64,000 nucleotides of DNA, from contig LNES01000001.1 of the NCBI GenBank assembly GCA_001464115.1, forward strand, positions 56,491 to 120,490, written 5' to 3'. The translations under genes and the position numbers were made by a program. The stretch's first letter is position 1; each line of letters starts with the position of its first letter. This document shows, one piece after another, positions 9,853 to 16,959 of this stretch. The notes beneath the pieces are model-generated. The model did no database searches, was not told the DNA's origin, and saw nothing but the letters and a program-made list of their open reading frames with translations. Source of the DNA: Chlamydiae bacterium Ga0074140 (lineage in GTDB: Bacteria; Chlamydiota; Chlamydiia; Chlamydiales; Rhabdochlamydiaceae).

Positions 9853-11856
9853 ATGCGTATATTACTATTGCTTGCGTATATTTTTGCTACCAGTTCCGCA
9901 AGCTGTTTTGCTACATACCCACAAACACGCGAAGATCTTGAGAATCTCCATTTCTTCGAAACGCTCTACGAAAAAAATGCAGCGCGCGCAGCGTACACAA
10001 AAATTCCGAAGCTCCTCCACTTTATCTGGCTGGGTCCCAAAGAGCTCCCCAAGAGCTCTCTAAAAAATCTCTCCTCCTGGATCGATAAGCACCCTGCCTG
10101 GACCGTAAAATTTTGGACGGATATCGATCGACCTGCGCCTCATCCAAAGATGCAAAAGGTCCTTATACAAGATAGCGATCTTCCTAATCTTCTTACGCAA
10201 TTCTTCCTGTCAGATAATTTTGGCGAAAAATCGGAACTCTTACGCTATGAGATCCTCTTTAGGGAGGGCGGTGTCTATGTCGATCACGATCTTTTTTGCC
10301 AGAAGAGCGTAGAGCCTCTTGCGTATGACTTCTATTGCGGCTTAGAACCACTCGCCCCTTCAATCTTGAGCTCCTCCGTATTCCCCTCTACACACCTCAT
10401 TGCTTCCAAACCTGGCCACCCGATCTTCGAGGCTGCGTTCGCTTGGATAAAAGGACACTGGGACAACCTGGAAGTCTCTTATCCCGGAACAACTCCTTCA
10501 GCTATTCATAACCGCGTGAAACACCGATCTTTCACCGCGCTTCATGAAGGAATTAAGCAGAAGATTAACCAAGAGCCGAATGTTGATATCGTTTTTCCTG
10601 CCACATTTTTTAGCGAAAACGTGAAAACCCAAGAAGCTTTTGCGACGCATGCACATGCTTCCACCTGGTTTAAAGAGGAGAGGCTCGCAGAGAACAAGCT
10701 CGTCGAAGAGTGTGAGACAACGGATCGAACGCTCGTGAGAGCGCAGTTGCTGCTCATTGCCGCCGCCATACTCACAGTAGGCAGTGTTTCTCTCCTCATT
10801 TTCCGAAGAGGTCGAGCCCTCTTTCTCGTTTTTCTCTTCTTTTCGGTTAAAAGTTACGCGGAAGATTTTGATGCTCTCATGGGAAAAGAGACCAAACACT
10901 GGAGCTACCTTACAAGAGAGGAGGACAACGTCTTTTTGGAGGCGTGCAAAAAGGTTTTTGATCTGCATAGCCCGAAGATGTTCTCCGCACAAAGCACTCT
11001 CAAAATTCCCAAGATCATCCACTTCATCTGGCTCGGACCCAGACCTTTTCCACCCGAATCTGTAGAGAACGTCCGCAGCTGGATCGCGAACCATCCCGAT
11101 TGGACCGTAAAGTTTTGGACCGATCGTGATAGACCCACACCCTGCAAGGGGATGCAGAGAATGCTTGTACAAGAGTTCTCCTTTACCAAGCTGAAACGCT
11201 GCTTTGAGCAGTCAGAGAATTTCGGAGAAAAATCGGATATCTTACGCTACGAAATTCTCTACCAAGAGGGAGGCGTCTATGCCGACCACGATGCCAATAG
11301 CATCCAACCGTTCCACCCGCTTCATGCCGCTTATGATTTTTATTGTGGCTTAGAAGCTCCGCACGAACCATTTGTGGGGCAGAGCATCACGTGCGGCAAT
11401 GGTGTTATCGGATCGAGACCCCAGCATCCCGCTGTGAAACAGCTGATCGATCTGATTGACGCTCGTTGGGATCGTTTGGGACAAAAATATCGAGGAAGAG
11501 ACAACTACTCGCGCACAGAGGTCGTCATGCAGCGCACCTATATCGCGCTCACCGACGTGTTAAAGGCAGGAGCTCTTAATCAGGAAGGGAATGTCGATAT
11601 CGTTCTCCCTTCTGCCTATTTCTTTGCCAAAAGCGGCATCCCCTCTCTCTATTCAAAACATTTCTACGCAACAGCTTGGGCAGATGCCAAAGAAAAAAAG
11701 AGCGATCTTCAAAAGGCTTCAGAGAAGAAGCTGGATAAAATCCAGCAGAAGAGCAAAAATATCACCTGGCTTGCATTTGCTCTTCTTTTCTTTAACCTAT
11801 TATTCATTGCAGCCATGCTCTGGAGAATCAAATGTCAAAAAAACGAAAACTCTTAA
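9853..11856 (+). CDS. Fused double DXD glycosyltransferase, membrane-anchored
   Basis: Two copies of a Gly_transf_sug (PF04488-like, TcdA/OCH1 type) catalytic module in one chain of about 667 residues. Module 1 follows a signal peptide (MRILLLLAYIFATSSASCFA) and has LLHFIWLGP, WTVKFWTD, GEKSELLRYEIL and GVYVDHD. Module 2 repeats these as IIHFIWLGP, WTVKFWTD, GEKSDILRYEIL and GVYADHD, where DHD is the metal-binding DXD. Between them lie two hydrophobic stretches split by RRGR; the second looks like a former signal peptide ending in SYAEDF. A last membrane segment and a basic tail end the protein. By the positive-inside rule both catalytic domains would face the periplasm or beyond. Start 9853 is chosen over 9793 because it gives the clean signal peptide. 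Confidence 0.85.
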   Translation: MRILLLLAYIFATSSASCFATYPQTREDLENLHFFETLYEKNAARAAYTKIPKLLHFIWLGPKELPKSSLKNLSSWIDKHPAWTVKFWTDIDRPAPHPKMQKVLIQDSDLPNLLTQFFLSDNFGEKSELLRYEILFREGGVYVDHDLFCQKSVEPLAYDFYCGLEPLAPSILSSSVFPSTHLIASKPGHPIFEAAFAWIKGHWDNLEVSYPGTTPSAIHNRVKHRSFTALHEGIKQKINQEPNVDIVFPATFFSENVKTQEAFATHAHASTWFKEERLAENKLVEECETTDRTLVRAQLLLIAAAILTVGSVSLLIFRRGRALFLVFLFFSVKSYAEDFDALMGKETKHWSYLTREEDNVFLEACKKVFDLHSPKMFSAQSTLKIPKIIHFIWLGPRPFPPESVENVRSWIANHPDWTVKFWTDRDRPTPCKGMQRMLVQEFSFTKLKRCFEQSENFGEKSDILRYEILYQEGGVYADHDANSIQPFHPLHAAYDFYCGLEAPHEPFVGQSITCGNGVIGSRPQHPAVKQLIDLIDARWDRLGQKYRGRDNYSRTEVVMQRTYIALTDVLKAGALNQEGNVDIVLPSAYFFAKSGIPSLYSKHFYATAWADAKEKKSDLQKASEKKLDKIQQKSKNITWLAFALLFFNLLFIAAMLWRIKCQKNENS

Positions 11857-12932
11857 TCGCCCTTTGTGTTGTTGTTGTTAGTTTGAGCACCGCCGCCCTT
11901 TTTATAGGGGGTTCGAAACGAAAGGCAGCTCCGGCCGTCACCTCCTCCAGCGATTTTGAAAGTTTGATGGGCAAAGGAACCTCTTCTTGGGAGTATGTGC
12001 AGACGAAAGAGGATGCCGAGAACCTCTCCTATTTCAAAACTCTATATGATAAAAATAAACCCCTCCTCGATCAGAAAAGTGCAGAACAGAAAATTCCTCA
12101 TGTAATCCATTTCATTTGGCTTGGGCCCAACCCCTTCCCTCGCGAATCTGTTGAGAATGTCCGCACATGGATGGGAAAAAACCCCGGCTGGACGGTGAAG
12201 TTTTGGAGCGATCGCGAAAGACCCCTTCCTTGTCCTGGAATGGAGCTACATCTTCTCCGCGATTTTCGCTTCCTCGCCCTGCAAGAGTGCTTCAATAGCT
12301 CTGAAAACTATGGAGAAAAGTCGGATCTCCTTCGCTACGAGATTCTCTTTCAAGAAGGCGGAGTCTATGTCGATCACGATGTGAAGTGTTTTAAATCTTT
12401 CGATGGCATGAACGCAGCTTATGATTTCTACTGTGGAATGGATATGCCCTACAAAAGCAGCCTCCCTTCTTGTATTTTCCCCACGAACAATCTCATTGGC
12501 GCAGCGCCGGGCCACCCCATTTTGAAAACATGCATCGACTCGCTTAAGGCACAGTGGGATAAAATCGGAAGAGAGTATCCAGGTACCGCGCGCGATGAGG
12601 TCCTCAACCGCGTCCTCCATCGAACATTTCTTCTCTTTGGAGAGGCGATCAAGAAGTCAAACAATCAAGGTGACAGACAGGATATCGTCTTTCCGGCGTT
12701 TTATTTCGATGCTCCCTCTGAAAGCCAGGCTCTCTGGGCCTACCACCTCTATTCGGGCAAATGGTTTGAAGAGGAGACAAAGTTTGAAAAGATGGTTCGC
12801 GAAAGACTCATGACCATTACAAAAAAAGCCAACAAGCTCTTTTTAGTTTTGGGAGCGCTCTCCGGTCTCAATCTCATCGGCTTTTTGCTCATCTTTTTTC
12901 AATCCCGCAAACGGTCGAAAAATGCTCTCTGA
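11832..12932 (+). CDS. DXD glycosyltransferase, membrane-anchored (third copy)
   Basis: A single-module paralogue of the preceding fused protein, 366 residues, starting 25 bases inside it. It has an N-terminal hydrophobic segment (LLIALCVVVVSLSTAALF), the spacer DFESLMGKGTSSWEY that parallels DFDALMGKETKHWSY of module 2, then VIHFIWLGPNPFP, WTVKFWSD, GEKSDLLRYEIL and GVYVDHD (DXD). A C-terminal membrane segment (LFLVLGALSGLNLIGFLLIF) and a basic tail close it. It is more like module 2 than module 1, suggesting stepwise tandem duplication. The family includes effector glycosyltransferases and envelope sugar transferases; which applies here is unknown. Confidence 0.85.
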   Translation: MSKKRKLLIALCVVVVSLSTAALFIGGSKRKAAPAVTSSSDFESLMGKGTSSWEYVQTKEDAENLSYFKTLYDKNKPLLDQKSAEQKIPHVIHFIWLGPNPFPRESVENVRTWMGKNPGWTVKFWSDRERPLPCPGMELHLLRDFRFLALQECFNSSENYGEKSDLLRYEILFQEGGVYVDHDVKCFKSFDGMNAAYDFYCGMDMPYKSSLPSCIFPTNNLIGAAPGHPILKTCIDSLKAQWDKIGREYPGTARDEVLNRVLHRTFLLFGEAIKKSNNQGDRQDIVFPAFYFDAPSESQALWAYHLYSGKWFEEETKFEKMVRERLMTITKKANKLFLVLGALSGLNLIGFLLIFFQSRKRSKNAL

Positions 12933-13683
12933 GAAACTTCTTCTTCTCAACAAACGGGGGATAATTCCAGGCCCTCAGGAAATGGAAGAGGCGTTCTGGA
13001 AGCGCGCAGATACTCTCGTAGAAAAAAATGCTGAAGCCTGGCAAGAGACTCATCCCAAAACCTCGCAGCTTTTCGATTTCTCGCTCGACTGGGTCGAAGT
13101 GTTCTACAGCAAAAAAAGCCTGCCGGCATGGCAGGGAGCCATCACCTGGATTGACGAGATCCCCAAAATCCAGCTACATCCGCAGTTGAAGAAGGGATCA
13201 CTTTTGAAAATCTATTCCAGGGAAGAGGTTCTTTCGCACGAAGCAGTTCATGCTGCCCGTTCCCAGTTTTCCGAACCGCGGTTCGAAGAGCATTTCGCTT
13301 ATCTTACCACAAAAAGTCCCTGGCGCCGTTTCCTCGGCCCCTTCTTTCGCACCTCAGCAGAAAGCACTCTTTTTCTCTTGCTCCTCTTGTTTTGTACTCT
13401 CGCCCCCCTTTTCGGCTTCCCTCAGCTTTTCATACTGTCTATCGGAGCCGTCGCCTTTGGGCTCATCAGGCTCACGCTTTCGCAATACATTTTCAAACAG
13501 TGTCAAAAGAAACTCAGCGCTCTTGTGAAAGATCCAGCCACCGCCCTCTCCGTCATGCTCCGTCTAACCGACAAAGAGATAGACTCCTTTGCCAAGAGCT
13601 CTCCGGACAAGATCTCTGCCTATATCGCACACGAGAAAAAACACTGCCTTCGCTGGAAGGTCCTATCCGCCGCCTATTTCTAA
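12922..13683 (+). CDS. Membrane protein with HExxH metallopeptidase-like motif
   Basis: Protein of 253 residues with no named family that I recognise. It contains HEAVH at residues 106-110, preceded by SREEVLS, and FEEHFAY at 121-127 about twelve residues later, where a third zinc ligand (E122, E123 or H124) could lie. Two membrane segments follow (about 148-162 and 166-188), then a basic C-terminal domain. The layout suggests a membrane-bound zinc peptidase with a cytoplasmic or periplasmic catalytic domain. The start overlaps the end of the third glycosyltransferase by 11 bases, so the two are coupled. Peptidase activity is inferred from motifs only. Confidence 0.7.
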   Translation: MLSEKLLLLNKRGIIPGPQEMEEAFWKRADTLVEKNAEAWQETHPKTSQLFDFSLDWVEVFYSKKSLPAWQGAITWIDEIPKIQLHPQLKKGSLLKIYSREEVLSHEAVHAARSQFSEPRFEEHFAYLTTKSPWRRFLGPFFRTSAESTLFLLLLLFCTLAPLFGFPQLFILSIGAVAFGLIRLTLSQYIFKQCQKKLSALVKDPATALSVMLRLTDKEIDSFAKSSPDKISAYIAHEKKHCLRWKVLSAAYF

Positions 13684-13692
13684 GATCGAAAG

Positions 13693-14317
13693 AATTCACC
13701 ACAGAGACACAGAGCACAGAGGTAAGAGCAAGAGGATTCTCCTTTTGCTAGAGAGCAAAAAGAGAAGTATCTGCCGCTACCCGCGGCAAGTAAGAACATG
13801 TTTGAGGAAAAGATTTTTTGTTATCCTCTTTCGCGTGACTGATTTTATAACAGAAAAAATTATCGGAGCAGCAATCGAAGTCCATCGACAATTGGGTCCT
13901 GGTTTGCTGGAATCCACTTATGAACGTTGTTTGGCTAAAGAATTCGATCTAAGGACGATTCGTTATGAACGACAAAAGCTTTGTTCTCTAAGCTACAAAG
14001 GTATAACAATCGAAGAAGAATATCGCATCGATTTTTTGGTCGAAATGGAAATCGTGGTGGAGATTAAATCCCTCGAAGAAATTTCTGCAATACATCACGC
14101 CCAACTGCTTACTTATTTGCGTCTTCTAAAACGGAGAAGAGGTCTTTTACTGAACTTCAACGTACCGGTGCTTAGTGCTGGGATCAGACGCTTGAGTCTA
14201 TAATCATGCATCCCATTGCCGCGAATAGCGGCAGGAGCCCTTTTTTTTGCTCTCAAGCAAAAAAAGAATTTCTCTCTCCTACCTCTGTGCAGTCTCTGTG
14301 TTCTCTGTGGTGAATCT
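13693..14317. mobile_element. Inverted-repeat element carrying a GxxExxY gene
   Basis: About 625 bases bounded by long imperfect inverted repeats. The left end reads ATTCACCACAGAGACACAGA and the right end, read in reverse, GATTCACCACAGAGAACACA. Each arm is about 100 bases and ends inside with a small palindrome, CTGCCGCTACCCGCGGCAA at left (13771-13789) and TTGCCGCGAATAGCGGCAG at right (14216-14234). Between the arms lies one gene for a PD-(D/E)xK-like GxxExxY protein. The element sits between the convergent ends of the HExxH gene and rpoN, and the rpoN frame reads into its right arm. A twin without the gene is at 16726-16959. No transposase is present. Confidence 0.8.
13835..14203 (+). CDS. 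GxxExxY protein (PD-(D/E)xK nuclease-like)
   Basis: Small protein of 122 residues if read from GTG 13835; an upstream frame starting at 13589 exists, but its first 82 residues are antisense/repeat translation. It has the family motif GPGLLESTY (G23, E26, Y29), then YRIDFLVE with D66, VVEIKS with E76 and K78, and HHAQLLTYL with Q90. The D, ExK and Q positions match a PD-(D/E)xK nuclease core. Proteins of this family are widely annotated as GxxExxY proteins and have no established role. It is the only gene inside the inverted-repeat element at 13693-14317. No good Shine-Dalgarno is seen before the GTG. Confidence 0.85.
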   Translation: MTDFITEKIIGAAIEVHRQLGPGLLESTYERCLAKEFDLRTIRYERQKLCSLSYKGITIEEEYRIDFLVEMEIVVEIKSLEEISAIHHAQLLTYLRLLKRRRGLLLNFNVPVLSAGIRRLSL

Positions 14318-15701
14318 CTTTTTCAAGACGATGACGTCGAGAAGAGGCGGGCGCAATCTTCAAAGCGCGCCTATATTTCGCCACAGTCCGTCGTGCGACC
14401 GCAACGCCCATGCGTTGCATCTTGCGAGAGAGGGCGTTGTCGGAGAGAGGCTTTTTCTTGTCCTCTTTGGTGATGAGATCGCGAAGAAGCTCCTTGGCTT
14501 GCCCCGCTGAGATCTCTGTTTCACCGGAAGTAAAAGAGGCGTGTGAAAAGAAGCTCCTCAGGGGAAGAACTCCATGGGGACAAAAAACATACTTGTGAGC
14601 GACGGCGCGGACAACCGTAGAGGGATGGAGGTAGAGTGTCTCTGCGAGCTCCTGCATCGTAAGCGGGGAGGGAGCTTTTGCGCTGCCGCTTAAAAATGGC
14701 TCCTGTTTTTTCACAAGAAATTTACCGATCTCCTGAAGCATCTTTCGTCGCCTTTCGAGAATTCGTTCCAGCCACTTCGCGGCCGCGATATGCCGCCTAA
14801 AAAAGCTCTGCTCTTGAGGATTGTCTCCCGTACTGAGAAAGATGGGTCCGATACGGAAATGGGGAAGAGCTCCTTCGCTCACTTCGATACGCCAGCCAGT
14901 TTCCTCTTTTTCGAGAATGAGGTCGGGTTGAATCGACTGTGTGGGTTCAAAATTAAATCGAGAGGCAGGGTAGAGATCCAAATTTCCGATCTCTTGGTAG
15001 ACCGCGCTTTCGAGTTCTTCTCGAGAACAATGGAGATTTTTCTGAAGCGAGGTCATCCGGCTGTGAATCAGATCCTCAAAATGGTCGAGGATAATGCGAA
15101 ATGCCAGAGAGTCTCCCTTTCCCTTGAGATGTAGCTGCAAAAGAAGCGAATGCTGCAGATTAACGGCGCCGATTCCAGGAGGATCCAACCCGTGGATCTT
15201 TTCGAGAACAGCTTGGGCTCGTTCTAGGTTCCCTGCATCAAAAAGAGAGGAGAGCGGCGTGCGCAAAAACCCCCTCTCATCGAGATTTCCGATGAGCTGT
15301 TCGGCAATAGAGAGCTCCTCGTTCGTCAAAACAAGTTTTGCCTGAAGCATCAAATGTTCAAAAAGAGAATGCTCTTGGGGGATTCCCGGTTCTTCGGTTT
15401 TTTCATCTCCAAAGAGAGACGTTTCAAAACCCTCATCTAAACTACCCAAAACCTCAAATCGACTCTTCTCAAAATCGATCTCTCTTTCCTCCTCATGCCG
15501 GGAGCGGGACCCCTCAGCTTCTGCCTCTTCGACATATTCGATGACAGGATTCTGTTCGATCTCATTTTTTAACCACTCCTCCAGCTCCAGAATCGGCATC
15601 TGCAAGACCCGAAATGCCTGCTGCATGGCTACGGAAAGAAGTAGTTGTTGATTCTGCCTGATATTGAGATCAGGCATCTGTTTGAGCAATAAATTATTCA
15701 T
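14253..15701 (-). CDS. rpoN: RNA polymerase sigma-54 factor
   Basis: Alternative sigma factor that recognises -24/-12 promoters and needs an AAA+ activator. The N-terminus has the glutamine-rich region I (QNQQLLLSVAMQQAFRVLQM); an acidic region II follows; the core-binding part has GLDPPGIGAVNLQ; the DNA-binding part has LYLHPSTVVRAV and the RpoN box ARRTVAKYRRALKI. The last 20 residues (IHHREHRDC...NSFFA) are translation of the inverted-repeat element at 13693-14317, so the original stop was lost and the tail replaced. The RpoN box is intact about 15 residues before that, so the protein is probably functional. No activator gene is in the window. Confidence 0.96.
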   Translation of the reverse strand: MNNLLLKQMPDLNIRQNQQLLLSVAMQQAFRVLQMPILELEEWLKNEIEQNPVIEYVEEAEAEGSRSRHEEEREIDFEKSRFEVLGSLDEGFETSLFGDEKTEEPGIPQEHSLFEHLMLQAKLVLTNEELSIAEQLIGNLDERGFLRTPLSSLFDAGNLERAQAVLEKIHGLDPPGIGAVNLQHSLLLQLHLKGKGDSLAFRIILDHFEDLIHSRMTSLQKNLHCSREELESAVYQEIGNLDLYPASRFNFEPTQSIQPDLILEKEETGWRIEVSEGALPHFRIGPIFLSTGDNPQEQSFFRRHIAAAKWLERILERRRKMLQEIGKFLVKKQEPFLSGSAKAPSPLTMQELAETLYLHPSTVVRAVAHKYVFCPHGVLPLRSFFSHASFTSGETEISAGQAKELLRDLITKEDKKKPLSDNALSRKMQRMGVAVARRTVAKYRRALKIAPASSRRHRLEKEIHHREHRDCTEVGERNSFFA

Positions 15702-15797
15702 CTTTGTAAACTACCCCATAATTGTCTTGAGTGAAAAAGTCAAATTTTCATATAAGTCTTTGAGAATTGAAAATAACCGGATAACCGGGGAGTCCTA

Positions 15798-16754
15798 ATG
15801 AAAGCAGCTGTCTTAAGTTGTATGGGATTGGGTGATGGTCTTATCTCTCTGATTTTGTCGAATAATCTGCATTTAAATGGTTGGAAACCAGTGACTTTCC
15901 ACCCATTTCTTTCAGGTCTCCAATCCTGGTTTCCTCACCTCCCTATCTCTGCGTTCCCCGCTGAGCACAGCTATGTCGAGACTTTTGAGTCCTACGACAA
16001 GATCTTTCTGTTTTATGAGAGATCCGATCAGATGCATGCGATTCAAAAGCTGTGTGAGGAGCGCTACCCCGAAAAACTCGTGGTACTAAACCCAATCGCC
16101 ACGCCAAATCAGGATTACCCCTATTGGGAAAATGGTCAGTTTGATGGGAATATCCCCTTCGCCGAAAACCTTTTCCGCTATTGCAAAGAAATTCTTAAGC
16201 TCGAAAAAACTAGTTTGGAGAATGGGATCCAGCCACCCGCGGACGCTATTGCTCGCGCCCATTCCAAGCGCGTCGTGATCCATCCTACCAGCTCACGCCC
16301 GGGAAAAAACTGGCCTCAGGAGAAGTTTGTAGAGCTCGCTACCCTTTTACAAAAACAGGGGTATGATCCCCAATTTATCCTCACCAAAGAGGAGCGGATT
16401 GAATGGGACGATCCACGAGTCGAATCGCACACGCCAGATTTTTCTTCGCTTAGCCAACTCGCACGTTTTGTCTACGAGTCGGGATATATGATCGGCAATG
16501 ATTCAGGAATCGGCCATCTCGCCTCCTGCCTCGGCGTCCCCACACTTACGATCTGTCGCAACATCTACGCCGCCAAATTTTGGCGGCCAGCATGGACTAA
16601 GGGAGAGGTCGTTTTTCCCTCCAAGATGGTTCCGAATGTCAAATTGCTGCGTCTCCGCGATCGCCACTGGAAAAAGTGGATCTCAGTGCCTCAAGTCATG
16701 CGCACCTTCAAAAGCCTGCGCGAAGATGCACCACAGAGACACAGAGAAAGATGA
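15798..16754 (+). CDS. GT9 heptosyltransferase-like protein
   Basis: Resembles ADP-heptose:LPS heptosyltransferases (GT9). The N-terminus has the GLGDGLISLILSNNL loop, and the C-terminal half has VIHPTSSRPGKNWPQEKFVEL and the ligand loop MIGNDSGIGHLASCLGVPTL. At 318 residues it is slightly short but within range. It would act on the cytoplasmic face of the inner membrane on lipid A-core or another acceptor. The last eight codons (APQRHRER) and the stop come from the left end of the inverted-repeat element at 16726, so the native C-terminus was altered. Donor sugar is not certain. Confidence 0.85.
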   Translation: MKAAVLSCMGLGDGLISLILSNNLHLNGWKPVTFHPFLSGLQSWFPHLPISAFPAEHSYVETFESYDKIFLFYERSDQMHAIQKLCEERYPEKLVVLNPIATPNQDYPYWENGQFDGNIPFAENLFRYCKEILKLEKTSLENGIQPPADAIARAHSKRVVIHPTSSRPGKNWPQEKFVELATLLQKQGYDPQFILTKEERIEWDDPRVESHTPDFSSLSQLARFVYESGYMIGNDSGIGHLASCLGVPTLTICRNIYAAKFWRPAWTKGEVVFPSKMVPNVKLLRLRDRHWKKWISVPQVMRTFKSLREDAPQRHRER

Positions 16755-16959
16755 GGTTGCACAGAGGTAGGAGGAAGATTTCCTTTTTGCTAGAGAGCAA
16801 AAAAGAAAGCTCGCTGCCGCGAGCGGCAACTAAAACATAAATTCTTGTTCTTTGCCGCAGATAGCGGCAGACGCTCTTTTTTTTGCTCTCTGGCAAAAAA
16901 AGAACTTTTTTCTCTTCCTCTGTGCAACCTCATCTTTCTCTGTGTCTCTGTGGTGAATC
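16726..16959. repeat. Empty inverted-repeat element, twin of 13693-14317
   Basis: About 234 bases made almost wholly of two inverted arms (roughly 16726-16829 and 16852-16959) around a spacer of some 22 bases. The ends read TGCACCACAGAGACACAGAG and, reversed, GATTCACCACAGAGACACAG. Inner palindromes CTGCCGCGAGCGGCAAC (16814) and TTGCCGCAGATAGCGGCAG (16852) match those of the gene-bearing copy. It lies between the heptosyltransferase-like gene (+) and uvrD (-); its right end touches the uvrD stop codon and its left end supplies the stop of the other gene. As RNA it would form a hairpin of about 100 base pairs, which could act as a two-way terminator. Confidence 0.85.

Noticed and set aside
10498..11172. 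224-codon antisense frame in the fused glycosyltransferase
   Set aside because: Shadow of a clear coding sequence; no domain.
13589..13834. N-terminal extension of the GxxExxY protein
   Set aside because: The extra 82 residues are translation of the HExxH gene end and the inverted repeat; family length fits the GTG at 13835.
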